From NCBI RefSeq assembly GCF_030345075.1, contig NZ_CP128361.1:5084001-5148000 (forward strand): DNA of 64,000 nt, read 5' to 3'. The position numbers were made by a program, and so were the translations under genes. This document shows, one piece after another, positions 53,622-63,300 of this stretch (position 1 is its first letter; the number at the start of each line of letters is the position of its first letter). The stretch comes from Solwaraspora sp. WMMA2065 (GTDB taxonomy: Bacteria; Actinomycetota; Actinomycetes; Mycobacteriales; Micromonosporaceae). The notes beneath the pieces were generated by a model. That model was not told the origin of the DNA. It did not search any database and saw only the letters and a list, made by a program, of their open reading frames with translations.

Positions 53622-55007
53622 GTGGTCACCCAGGCCGGAACCGGACTCGCCCGGATCGCCGTCGTGGCGCCGACCCGACGCATCGACCTCGCCCTGCCCG
53701 AACACCTGCCGCTGGTCGGGCTGCTCCCGGCGGTGCTGCGGCAGGCCGACGAGAACCCCTCCGACGGTACGGCCGACGGCGGCTGGGCGCTGCGCCGTAC
53801 CAACGGATCCACCCTGGACCTCAACCGTACGCTCGCCGCGCAGCAGGTCCGCGACGGCGAGATGCTGCATCTGCTGCCCCGCCGCACCGAGTGGCCGGAG
53901 CTGGCCTACGACGACCTGATGGAGGCGATCGCCGCCGGTGCCCGCCGGCGCGGGCTGCCCTGGACGCCGGCCGCCACCCGGCTTACCGGCCTGCTTGCCG
54001 GGGCCGTTCTGCTGCTGCTCGCCCTGGTCGCGGTGGTGACCGCCGACGGCACCGGGGTGGCCGCCGGGGCGGCCCTGCTCGGCACCGCAGCCGTCCTCGT
54101 CGCGGTCGGCGTGCTGCTGTCCCGGGCGATGGCCGACTCGCTGGCCGGCGCGGCGCTCGCCGCCCTGGCCCTGCCGTACGCCTTCGCCGGCGGCGCGGTG
54201 TCGCTGGCCGGCGGCGAACCGGTCACCGGGCTGGGGGCACCGCACCTGCTGGTCGGTTCGGCGGCGCTGACCTTGACCGGGGTGCTCGGCATGCTCGGCG
54301 TCGGCGACGCCGGCCGGGTCTTCGTGGCGGCGCTCTTCACCGGAGTCAGCGGGACGACCGGGGCGCTGCTGGCCGTCGGGCCGCTGGACGGGCCGCGCGC
54401 CGCAGCGGTCCTGGTGGCCGCGGTGACCCTGCTGCTGCCGGCGCTGCCGCTGATCTCGGTCCGGGCGGGCAAGCTGCCGATGCCGGCGCTGCCGCGTACC
54501 GCTGAGGACCTGGTCCGCGACGATCCGCAGCCGGACCGGGCGGAGATCTACCGGGCGACGGCCCGCGCCGACGAGGTGCTGACCGGCCTGATGTTCGGTA
54601 CCGCCGTGGTGGTCGCCGCCGGGTCTGCGGTGCTGACCTTCTCGGCGACGGCCGGCGCGGTGCTGCTGGTCGCGGTGGTGACGGCCGGTCAGCTGCTGCG
54701 GGCCCGGCTGGTCTCGACCGTCCGGCACCGGGTGCCGCTGCTGGCCGGCGGCCTGGTCGGTGTCGGCCTGCTGACCCTGATCGGTACGGGTGGGATGGCG
54801 GCGGGTACCCGGCTGGCCCTGCTGCCGGTGGTGCTGCTGGTGGTGGCGCTGGTGCTGGCGGCCGGGATGGTCTACAGCCGGCGCCCGCCGACGCCCCGGC
54901 TGGCCCGGCTCGGCGACGGGCTGGACGTGGTGCTGCAGTTGGCGGTGGTGCCGGTGGCCTGCGCCGTGCTCGGCCTGTACGGCTTCATGCGGGCGATCAA
55001 CGGCTGA
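53622..55007 (+). CDS. eccD: Type VII secretion integral membrane protein EccD
   Basis: 461 residues from GTG 53622, chosen for the GAGGAG 8 bases upstream. Residues about 1-95 form the ubiquitin-like (YukD) domain (LPEHLPLVGLLPAVLRQADE, then LDLNRTLAAQQVRDGEMLHL). Eleven or so membrane spans follow, as in EccD, which forms the channel-lining vestibule of the ESX complex. The first codons of the open frame overlap the eccC start region and are not used. Confidence 0.9.
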   Translation: MVTQAGTGLARIAVVAPTRRIDLALPEHLPLVGLLPAVLRQADENPSDGTADGGWALRRTNGSTLDLNRTLAAQQVRDGEMLHLLPRRTEWPELAYDDLMEAIAAGARRRGLPWTPAATRLTGLLAGAVLLLLALVAVVTADGTGVAAGAALLGTAAVLVAVGVLLSRAMADSLAGAALAALALPYAFAGGAVSLAGGEPVTGLGAPHLLVGSAALTLTGVLGMLGVGDAGRVFVAALFTGVSGTTGALLAVGPLDGPRAAAVLVAAVTLLLPALPLISVRAGKLPMPALPRTAEDLVRDDPQPDRAEIYRATARADEVLTGLMFGTAVVVAAGSAVLTFSATAGAVLLVAVVTAGQLLRARLVSTVRHRVPLLAGGLVGVGLLTLIGTGGMAAGTRLALLPVVLLVVALVLAAGMVYSRRPPTPRLARLGDGLDVVLQLAVVPVACAVLGLYGFMRAING

Positions 55008-55031
55008 CGGTTCCGGCTGGTCAGCCGGCTG

Positions 55032-55790
55032 TCAGTCGGCCGGCCCGGCGATCTGCTCCGGGCGCAGCGGCGGGAACGGGCCGCCCCGGACCAGCCGGAT
55101 CAGGGCCGTGTCGACGTCGTCGGCGACGTACTGGTAGCCGGCCCAGTGCAGCAGCAGGACCCGACCGGCGGCGTCGACGACCAGCTCGGCGGGGCCGTCC
55201 GAGTTTCCGCCGAGCGGGAACACCGGATGGTCGTACTCGCCGGCGAAGACCCGGGCCTCCTCGGTGACCAGGCCGCTGCGTACCGGGTGGACGAAGGTCG
55301 GGAAGCCGGCGTCGGCGGTGCCGTCGGCGCCGAACTGGGCGATGGTCAGCCCGCCGAACTCGGTCAGCGCCGCGCGGGCGACCGGTGTCATGACCAGCCC
55401 GTCGAGCTCACCAGCCCATCGGCCGACCCACTGGTCGACCATCGCGGAGACGTCCCGGCCGGGGAACCAGCCGGCGGCTTCCAGCACCGGCCGGACGTCC
55501 GGCGGGAACCGGCGGTCGGCGGCCCGCGCGGCGGTGTACCGCTCGGCGACAACCGTCACCGGGACCGGCGGCCACTGGCTGACCTCGCCGGACTCCCGGT
55601 CGATCACGATCCGCGGCGACCCGGAGCCGGCCGGCGGCCCGGCCGTGCGACTACCCGCGTCGTCGGTGGGGATCAGCCAGGCGACGTATCCGTGCTCGAA
55701 CTCGTGCAGGCCGATCCGTTCGTCGGTGCCGGCGCCGTGCTCGGTCGCCCATTGGCGGGCCAGGTCCAGCGCCTCGTCGCGACCGAGCAT
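55032..55790 (-). CDS. YrhB-like plus SUKH-3 immunity-type protein
   Basis: 252 residues from ATG 55790 (AAGGAAA before it). The N-terminal part (about 1-90; EALDLARQWATEHGAGTDER, then EFEHGYVAWLIPTDDA, IVIDRESGEVSQWP) resembles the YrhB/Imm35 fold. The C-terminal part (about 105-250; VLEAAGWFPGRDVSAMVDQW, ALTEFGGLTIAQFG) is SUKH-3. Both are known immunity folds. Facing eccD and eccB in the opposite direction, it looks like a second immunity gene in the locus and may guard against the large toxin at 60354. Confidence 0.8.
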   Translation of the reverse strand: MLGRDEALDLARQWATEHGAGTDERIGLHEFEHGYVAWLIPTDDAGSRTAGPPAGSGSPRIVIDRESGEVSQWPPVPVTVVAERYTAARAADRRFPPDVRPVLEAAGWFPGRDVSAMVDQWVGRWAGELDGLVMTPVARAALTEFGGLTIAQFGADGTADAGFPTFVHPVRSGLVTEEARVFAGEYDHPVFPLGGNSDGPAELVVDAAGRVLLLHWAGYQYVADDVDTALIRLVRGGPFPPLRPEQIAGPAD

Positions 55791-55914
55791 CGATGTTTCC
55801 TTCCGGGCTACGGGCGAGACCCCAAAGTACGCCGTCGTCACCGGACCCTATGGTAGGCAGCACGCCGCGTGGTGGTGCAGCCGCGCGGCGCTGACGGGTG
55901 GAAGGAAGCCAGGC

Positions 55915-57330
55915 ATGCCGTCGCGGCGCGACCAGGTCCAGTCGTACCAGTTCTTCGTGCAGCGGATGACGTCCGCGCTGGTGGCCAGGGACCCGGATCC
56001 GGCGGTCGCCCCGTTCCAGCGGCTCGGCGGCGCGGGCCTCGGTGGGATCATGTTGGCGGTGCTGTGCCTCGGCGCGGTCGGGGTGTTCGGCTTCATCATC
56101 CCCGGTGGAGCGACCAGCTGGCAGGACGGCGCCTCGGTGATCCTGGAGAAGGAAACCGGCACCAGGTACCTCTACCGCGAGGGTCACCTGCACCCGGTGG
56201 TCAACTACGCCTCGGCGCTGCTGGCGCTGGAGTCCTTCGCCCCGGTGACCGACGTGTCACGCAACTCCCTGGCCGGTACGCCGCGTGGCGCTCGGATCGG
56301 CATCCCGGATGCACCGGACGCGCTGCCCGACGCGAAGCGGATCCTGACCGGCGGGTGGACACTGTGCTCCCAGGCCGTCCGGGACGAGTCCGGTGAGCTG
56401 GTGACCACCACGGTGCTGACCGTCGGCCGGCCGCCGGTCGGTGGCCGGCCCACCGGCGACGGGGCGCTGCTGGTCCGCGACGCCGACACCGGGCACCTGC
56501 AGTTGATCTGGCGGGACCAGCGACACGAAGTGGTCGACGAGGACATCGTCCTGGAAGGTCTGGCGCTGCGGTCCGAGCCCGTTGTGCTGGTCGGCGGGGC
56601 CTGGCTGAACGCGTTGCCGGCCGGGGAGCCGATCGGCAGCCGGCCGGTGCCCGGCCGCGGCGAGCCGTCGACCGCACTGCCGGACGCGGTCACCGGCTCG
56701 ATCTACGTGGTCGAGAACCAGACCGGCGACCGGCAGTACTACCTTGCCGAACGGGACCGGCTGGCACCGCTGACCGAGTTGCAGGCCGAGGTGCTGCTCG
56801 CCGATCCGGGCACCCGGGACGCGTACGGTGGCGAGCCGCCGACCGCGCGGCCGGTCGCCGCCGCCACCGTGGTCGGCGCGCCCCGGGCGGCCGGGTCCGG
56901 GGAGACCGGCGCCCGGTCGCCGCAGCGCCGGCCGGACATCCTGCGGCTGACCGATGGCCGGCAGAGCGTCTGCGCCGGCTATCCGCCGGGCAGTCACCAG
57001 CCGCAGGTGCTGGTCGACGCGCAGGTCGAGCCGCCGACGCAGGCGATCGTCACCCCGGCACGCACCGCCGACGGCGTACCGCTGGCGGACCGGGTGGTGA
57101 TCGAGCCCGGCCACGGCGCGTTGGTCGAGTCGATGCCCGCCCCGGCCGCCCCGGCCGGCACCCTGACCCTGGTGACCGACCTCGGTATCCGCTATCCGCT
57201 GCCGGGCCGGGCGGTCGCCGCGATGCTCGGCTACCCCGAGGTGGAGCCGGTGCGGCTACCCGCCAGCCTGGTGGTACGCCTGCCGGCCGGTCCGGCGCTG
57301 GATCCGGGGGCGGCCAGAGAACCGGCCTGA
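55915..57330 (+). CDS. eccB: Type VII secretion protein EccB
   Basis: 471 residues. It begins MPSRRDQVQSYQFFVQRMTS, the typical EccB start, followed by one membrane span (GGIMLAVLCLGAVGVFGFIIP) and a large extracytoplasmic domain with repeats (VSRNSLAGTPRGARIGIPDA) and a Cys pair (TLCSQAV and SVCAGYP). EccB forms the periplasm-side part of the ESX complex and can bind ATP in mycobacteria. ATG 55915 follows GGAAGGAAG. The WXG100 pair comes next on the same strand. Confidence 0.9.
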   Translation: MPSRRDQVQSYQFFVQRMTSALVARDPDPAVAPFQRLGGAGLGGIMLAVLCLGAVGVFGFIIPGGATSWQDGASVILEKETGTRYLYREGHLHPVVNYASALLALESFAPVTDVSRNSLAGTPRGARIGIPDAPDALPDAKRILTGGWTLCSQAVRDESGELVTTTVLTVGRPPVGGRPTGDGALLVRDADTGHLQLIWRDQRHEVVDEDIVLEGLALRSEPVVLVGGAWLNALPAGEPIGSRPVPGRGEPSTALPDAVTGSIYVVENQTGDRQYYLAERDRLAPLTELQAEVLLADPGTRDAYGGEPPTARPVAAATVVGAPRAAGSGETGARSPQRRPDILRLTDGRQSVCAGYPPGSHQPQVLVDAQVEPPTQAIVTPARTADGVPLADRVVIEPGHGALVESMPAPAAPAGTLTLVTDLGIRYPLPGRAVAAMLGYPEVEPVRLPASLVVRLPAGPALDPGAAREPA

Positions 57331-57491
57331 GGACTATTGTGGATCAGCGGTTGCCGGTCGATCGGTATCGGTCTGGCGCCACTGGACACAAGGAACTACC
57401 GTTTCCGATGACAGATGGTGCGTCGGCGCACCATGCGGCACCGCCCCTCGGATTGCGGGGCATCCCACCAGAGGACGGGGTGAAGATCACC

Positions 57492-57824
57492 ATGACCGGG
57501 ATGAACACCAATACCGGGCTGATGGTTCAGACTGAGAAGGACGTCGATGACGTCGCGAACCGGCTGACCGGCAACCTGAACCAGTTGATGGACCAGCTCA
57601 TGCCGCTCTATGACCAGTGGAAGGGTATCGGTGCCGGCTCGTTCCAGCAGGTGCGTCAGGCGTTCGACGAGGACATGGCGCGGCTGAACCTGGCGTTGCG
57701 GTCGATCGCCGAAGCGGTCGGTTCGGCCGGTAAGGACTACGAAGTCAGCGACGAAGAGATCAAATCCGAGATGGATTCGGCGGGCGCGACCGCCGGCCAG
57801 ATCACCGCGGCGCTGAAGCTCTGA
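57492..57824 (+). CDS. WXG100 family protein (EsxB-like)
   Basis: 110 residues from ATG 57492 (GTG 57480 possible, with AGAGGA upstream). Helix 1 is MVQTEKDVDDVANRLTGNLN, then DQWKGIGAGSF supplies the W-X-G turn, and helix 2 follows with LNLALRSIAEAVGSAGKDYE, including the Tyr-x-x-x-[Asp/Glu]-type secretion signal YEVSDEE. It should pair with the next gene product as the secreted dimer. Confidence 0.88.
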   Translation: MTGMNTNTGLMVQTEKDVDDVANRLTGNLNQLMDQLMPLYDQWKGIGAGSFQQVRQAFDEDMARLNLALRSIAEAVGSAGKDYEVSDEEIKSEMDSAGATAGQITAALKL

Positions 57825-57838
57825 CCGGAGGGATCGAG

Positions 57839-58123
57839 ATGGACATCCGCTACGATTTCGCCGCGCTGAACAACGCCGCCGACAATTGCGGTACCGCGGC
57901 CAAGAACATGATCCAAGAGCTCGACGGCCTCAAGACCGGCATCCAGCCGCTGGTGGCGACCTGGGAGGGCGACGCACAGACCGCGTACCTGACCCGGCAG
58001 GCCGAGTGGGAATCGGCCGCCACCGACCTCAAGGACCTGCTCAACCGGATCGAGAAGGCGCTGCGCGAAGCGGCCATACGGATGCAGGCACGCGAGGCAG
58101 CCAACCGGGCCAAGTTCGAGTAG
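57839..58123 (+). CDS. WXG100 family protein (EsxA-like)
   Basis: 94 residues, the usual WXG100 length. Helix 1 DIRYDFAALNNAADNCGTAA, the turn ATWEGDAQTAYL (W-E-G), and helix 2 LKDLLNRIEKALREAAIRMQ. Ribosome site GGAGGGATCGAG. It starts 14 bases after the previous WXG100 gene and likely forms a heterodimer with its product, exported by the complex encoded around it. Confidence 0.9.
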   Translation: MDIRYDFAALNNAADNCGTAAKNMIQELDGLKTGIQPLVATWEGDAQTAYLTRQAEWESAATDLKDLLNRIEKALREAAIRMQAREAANRAKFE

Positions 58124-58133
58124 ACCGACTCGG

Positions 58134-59438
58134 TCACCGACCGGCCGGTCCGGACACCACGAAGTACGCCTCCTGCGGATCGGTGCGCGTACCGGCTTGC
58201 GATGCCGCGCCGCTGCGGCCGACCATCCGCCGGGTCGGCTGCCAGCGGCGGCGTCGGCCACCCGGCAGCGCCGCCACGGCCACCGCGACCAGCAGGATCA
58301 GCAACGCCGTACCGGCGGCCACCGCCACGGCAATCTCGGTCAGCCGCTGCCAGCGAGCCGCCCGCTGCGCCGCGACGGCATCCGGCACGACCGTCGGCAG
58401 CGCCGGCGCGGCGACCGGCTCGCCCGCCGTCAACCGCTCGGTCACCGCCCGGTACGGGTTCACCACCCCGTGGCCGTAGCCCGCCGACCGGCCGCCGGGT
58501 GCCGGATCCGCCGTCGCCGTCAGCCGCCGGGCCACGTCGGCCGCCGACAGCTCCGGCTCGGCGGCCCGCAGCAGCGCCGCCGCCGCGCTCACCACCGGGG
58601 CGGCGTAGCTGGTGCCGGCGACCACCGCGTGTCCGGACACCCGGCTCGCCGCCACCACCGCCCCACCCGGCGCCACCAGGTCCACGTAGTCACCGACCTG
58701 GGAGTCCGCCAGCCGTACGCCGTTCTCGTCGATGGCCCCGACGCCGATCACCCCGTCGAACGCCGCCGGGTACGGCGTCGGATCCGGCGACGCGCCCTGC
58801 TGGTGGCTGTTGCCGGCTGCGGCCACCAGCACCACGTCGGCCTGCACGGCGCGTTCGACCGCGGCCCGTACCGCCGGGTCCGCGCGGTACATGATCAGCG
58901 ACATGTTGATCACCTTCGCGCTGCTGGCCACCGCGAGGTCGATCGCCTCGGCCAACCGGTCCGCCGGTGAGGCAGAGCCGTCCTGCCGCGCCTGGATCCG
59001 CTCGGTGACCCGGATCGGCATGATCGTCACCCCTGGGGCGATGCCATGGAAGCCGACGCCGTCCACCCTGGTGGCGGCGATCAGGCTGGCCACGGCGGTG
59101 CCGTGCGAGGCGCAGTCCACCGTGCCGTCGGCCTCGACACCGGTCAGGTCGGCGCCGGCAGTCACCTGACCGGACAGTTGCGGATGGTCGGCGTCGACAC
59201 CGGAGTCGATCACCGCGACCCGTACCCCCGACCCGTCGGTCACCGGCCAGCTGCGCTCGGGCGCCAACCAGCGCTGATGCCAGGAGATCTGACGGATCAC
59301 CGGGCCGGGGTCGGCCGGGCTGCGGCAACTGCCCGGAGCGGCAGACGCCGGTGCCGCCGCGACAACCGGCAGCACGCTCGGCGCGACGGTCAGCAGTACG
59401 CCCAGCGCGACGGCCGGCAGCAGGGTCGGTGACCGCAT
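58134..59438 (-). CDS. mycP: Mycosin, type VII secretion-associated subtilisin-like protease (copy 2)
   Basis: 434 residues. Signal peptide (LPAVALGVLLTVAPSVLPVV), then Asp in AVIDSGVDADHPQL, His in DCASHGTAVASLIA and Ser in GTSYAAPVVSAAAAL, a full catalytic triad. C-terminal membrane anchor ALLILLVAVAVAAL with a basic tail. It resembles the first mycosin in layout but differs widely in sequence, so this is not a recent duplication. It is convergent with the WXG100 pair. Confidence 0.9.
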   Translation of the reverse strand: MRSPTLLPAVALGVLLTVAPSVLPVVAAAPASAAPGSCRSPADPGPVIRQISWHQRWLAPERSWPVTDGSGVRVAVIDSGVDADHPQLSGQVTAGADLTGVEADGTVDCASHGTAVASLIAATRVDGVGFHGIAPGVTIMPIRVTERIQARQDGSASPADRLAEAIDLAVASSAKVINMSLIMYRADPAVRAAVERAVQADVVLVAAAGNSHQQGASPDPTPYPAAFDGVIGVGAIDENGVRLADSQVGDYVDLVAPGGAVVAASRVSGHAVVAGTSYAAPVVSAAAALLRAAEPELSAADVARRLTATADPAPGGRSAGYGHGVVNPYRAVTERLTAGEPVAAPALPTVVPDAVAAQRAARWQRLTEIAVAVAAGTALLILLVAVAVAALPGGRRRRWQPTRRMVGRSGAASQAGTRTDPQEAYFVVSGPAGR

Positions 59439-59595
59439 CAGCTGACCTCCAGACCTCCCGTACCGCCCGGCATCCTATCCAGCGGCGGCGACCAGCGGGC
59501 TCGTGCGGCTGGCACACATTCAGTATCGTCGTCATGACGGCTCACCGTCGGTGCCCGGCAGCGCCCGGTGTGACGCGGCGACGGGGAGGGACACG

Positions 59596-59988
59596 ATGGA
59601 CGTGCACGGCCTGCGTGCCCGTGCCGACGAGTTGATGGCACAGTTCGACCGGATGCGGTCCGGCGTCGGTGACCTGCAACAGCAACTGCGGGCGGTGTCG
59701 GCCACCGTCACCTCCGACGACGGGCTCGTCACCGTGACGGTCGGGCCGAGAGGGCAGGTGACCAAGGTGGAGCTCGACCCGCGGATCTACCGCCGGCCGA
59801 ACGCCGCGCAGCTGTCCACCACGCTCACCGAGACCATCCGGGCCGCCACCGCCCAGGCGATGGCCGAAGTGGAGCGGATCTGCCGCCCGCTGGTGCCCGA
59901 CGCGCAGTTCCAGGCACACATGGACTTCGACCTCGAAGGCATCTTCCGCCAGCTCGACACCGACCTGCCCGGGGGTGACCGGAAATGA
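59596..59988 (+). CDS. YbaB/EbfC-like protein of the type VII locus
   Basis: 130 residues from ATG 59596 (GGGAGGG upstream). Core: LVTVTVGPRGQVTKVELDPR, the YbaB/EbfC fold. YbaB proteins bind DNA, but in ESX loci relatives (EspL-like) act as secretion-associated factors. Coiled N-terminus (ARADELMAQFDRMRSGVGD). Its ATGA overlap with the next gene shows co-translation with the WXG-like protein and the big toxin gene. Confidence 0.82.
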   Translation: MDVHGLRARADELMAQFDRMRSGVGDLQQQLRAVSATVTSDDGLVTVTVGPRGQVTKVELDPRIYRRPNAAQLSTTLTETIRAATAQAMAEVERICRPLVPDAQFQAHMDFDLEGIFRQLDTDLPGGDRK

Positions 59989-60326
59989 CCGAGCCGCAGC
60001 AGACCTTCCTCAACCCGGATCTGGCCCGCCCGGCCGGCAACGCGCTGGGCGCGGCGGCCGAGACACTGGCCGCCGAGTGGTCCCGTGTCACCGGCACCAT
60101 CCGGGCGCTCAACGAGGCCAGGCCGTGGGGCGACGACGAGGCCGGCCGGACGTTCAACGAGCACTATCTGGACGGTGGTGACGAGGCCCCGGCGAAGGTG
60201 ACCCTGGACGCCGGGGACGACCTCGTCGCAGCCTTCGAGGACACCGGCCTCCGGATCGTCACCTCGGTCGACGGCACGGTCGACGACGATGGCGCGGTCG
60301 GCGACAGCTTCGGCGGCGGCAGGTAG
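59985..60326 (+). CDS. WXG100-like helper protein
   Basis: 113 residues. LARPAGNALGAAAETLAAEW, then RPWGDDEAGRTFNEHY with W-G-D in the turn and LVAAFEDTGLRIVTSVDGT as helix 2. This is the WXG100/ESX-like layout often encoded right before a large secreted toxin, where it acts as the toxin's targeting partner. 27 bases separate it from the toxin gene. Confidence 0.8.
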   Translation: MTEPQQTFLNPDLARPAGNALGAAAETLAAEWSRVTGTIRALNEARPWGDDEAGRTFNEHYLDGGDEAPAKVTLDAGDDLVAAFEDTGLRIVTSVDGTVDDDGAVGDSFGGGR

Positions 60327-60353
60327 CCCGGTCGCACTCGGAGGGCCCACGAC

Positions 60354-63300
60354 GTGGCGATCATCAATCCGCGGGAGTGGTTCGGCGAGTACGGGTGGGT
60401 CTGGGACGCCGTCACCTGGGTGAGCGCCGGTGAGGCGTGGCCGACCGGTGACGAGGACCAGATGCGCGAGCTCGCCGCCGCCTGGCGCGAGCTCGCTGAG
60501 GTGGTACGGGTCGCACTGGCCGACGCTGACCCGGCCGCGCTGCGGGTCATCGAGAGCTGGGGCGGCGACGCGGGTGCCAAGTTCGCCAACTTCTGGCAGC
60601 AGGTCGGGGTCGGCCCCAACACCGGGCTGCCGGTCCTGCAGAACGCCGCCGCCGCCTTCGCGAACGGCTGTGACACCGCGGCCACCGAGATCGAGTACGC
60701 CAAGCTGACCATCCTCATCGCGGTGGCCATCACGGTGATCGCGGTGTTCGTGGCGTTGCTGATGGCCTGGCTGGGCGGCGTCTCCGCGGGTGCCATCCCC
60801 GGCATCCTCGCCGCCGGCCGGCAGGCGGTCACCGTCGCGTTCCGTCGATTGCTGGCCCAGCTCGGCCGGCAGATGCTCACCCAGGCCGGGATGCGGGCCG
60901 CGTTGCAGAGCTCGGCCCGGATCGCCACCACGCACGTCACCCGCGCCGGTGCCCAGCGGCTCGGCACCCAGTTGGGCATCGAGCTGGCTCAGGAGATCGG
61001 CGAAGAGCTGATCATCGACATCGGTGCCCAGGCGTTCCAGGTCGCCCAGGGCAACCGCGACAACTGGGACGGCCGGCGGACCCTCACCGCCGGGGTCGGC
61101 GGCGCGTTCGGTGGCATGCTCGGCTTCGGCGGCAACCGGCTGCTGCGTAACACGGTCGCACCCCGGGTGCCGGTGTCGTTCCGGCCGCCGGCAATGGACT
61201 TCCGAGGCGCTGGCGTCGTCCGCTGGGGCGGCCGGTCGGTCACCGCCGGCATGCAGAACGCGGTGATCTCCCCGGCGGCCAGCGTTGCCGCGAACCTCGC
61301 CGTCAACCAGCAGTGGACCAGCCCCGGCTGGCAGGGGGCGCTCGGTGGATTCACCAGCGGTGCCGGTCGGGGCGGTGCAACCATGGCGGCGGCGTCAGCC
61401 GGCAGCACGGCTGCCGGCTGGGCCAACCGGTTGGGCGGTGTCGCGCCGCCGACCGGCGTGCCCGGCACCGTCGACCTGGCCGGCATTGCTCAGTTGACGA
61501 GCGTGGACGCCGCCGGGATCGACCTTGGCGCGCTCGGGTCCGACCCGGCCAGCGGTACGGGTACCGCCGTCCCGGCTCCGGTCACGGCTGACCCGACGTC
61601 GCAGACCGTACCGGATTCCGGGGCCGGCTCCATCTCGCTGGCCCCGACCACGCAGGACGCCCCGACGACCCAGGCGGCCCCGACGGTCGTCGACCAACCC
61701 GGCATCCAGCCGACTGTTGGTGCCGAGCCTCCACCGGTGGTCACCTCGGGTCAGCCGTCGGTGGTCGGCGTGGGCGACACCGCCAGCCCGGCGAACGCGC
61801 CGTCGACCGACGCGCCGTCGACCAGCACCGCCTCGCCGGACATCACGTCGCCGGACATCACGGCGTCGGACGGCGTAGGGCCGACTCGGGCGGACGACGG
61901 GCCGCCGGTACAGGTCGCCGCCGGTGCTCCGGCCGGGGTCGGTACGTCGGCGCAGGCGGCGGCTCCGGCCGTGACCGCCGCCGGCCCGCAGAGCTCCCCG
62001 TCCACACCGGGTTCGACGTCCACACCGGCTGCGTCGTCCACACCGGCTGCGACGTCGACACCCGGGCCGGTCCAGACCGGAGCCCAGACGACTGCCCAGG
62101 CAACAGCGGCGTCGACGGCCGGTGGCAACACCACGGCTGCTCCCCAGAGCTCGTTGACCGGCACCACCTCGGCACCGGTCCGGCCACCGGCACCGGTTGC
62201 CGGACCTGCCGCCGGACCCTCCGCCGGGTCGGTCAGCTTCGGGCCGGCTGTCGCCGCACCGGCCGCACCGGCCGTACCGGCTCAGCCCGGCCAGTCGGTC
62301 GGCATCCCGCCCGGGACCACCACCACGGCGCCGCCGCCGGCCGCGACCACCGGCGGGCCGGACCAGCCGTCCGGCCCGGCGCCCCGGCAACCATCCTCCG
62401 GCACCACCGTCGACCCGCAGACCCTGCAGCGGTCGGCCGGCCCTACCGGCACCGGTACGCACAGTTGGCAGCTGGACCCGGTCCAGGTCGACGGCGATCC
62501 GAACAGCGCGGACGCTGACCAGGCGCTCATCGACGCGTCCCGGGCCCTGGCCGACGCCGTTACGGGTGCGGTGACCCGGCACCAGCAGCAGGCCACTCCC
62601 GGCGAACAGATCTCGATGGGTAAACGGCCGGGCGTGGTCGGCGCGTTGATGACCCGCAGCGGGCAGCTCAACACACACAGCAGCATGACCGCCGACCAGA
62701 GCACCGACCCGGCCACCCAGCCGACGCCGCACCCGCTGGTCGAGACAGTGCTCGCCGAGGTCGCTCAGCAGGTCAGCCGGGTCGGCAGCGGGCACGGGCG
62801 GTGCGCCGAGGTCGCCCTGGTGTCCGATGTGGTCTACCAGTTGGAACGGCAGTGGCAGGATGCCGGCCGGATCGGCGATTTCGACGCGTACGCCCGATCG
62901 GAGCTGGCCGGGGCGCGGATCGTCACCCACCAGTTCCGCCGCGCCCAGGACGTCGACGTGGTGTACGAACGCGGCGACTACCGACCACCCTGCCGGTCGT
63001 GCGGGCCGATGTTGGAAATACTCGGCGTCACCCCGGTGGTGGACACCGAACGGATGCCCGGCCCGGCCGTACCGCCGGATTCCGGCGCGTTGGGCGACGG
63101 CCGGGCGCTGCCGGAAACCAGACCAACCGGCGACGGGCAGGGTCTCGTACCACCGGATCCCGCCGACCAGCAGGCGTTGACCGACGAGGTGCCGGTCGGG
63201 CCGGACGGCCACCCGGCCCGGCACCCCGACCCGCGCGGCGGCCGCTGGCCGGAGCTGGTCAACGATGGCGGCCCGGCCAACCCCGGTCGCGGCACCAACT

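Noticed and set aside
61980..62060. Short repeats (tccacaccgg...) looking like an array
   Set aside because: They are in-frame Ser-Thr-Pro-Ala linker repeats of the toxin, with no uniform spacers. Not a CRISPR array.
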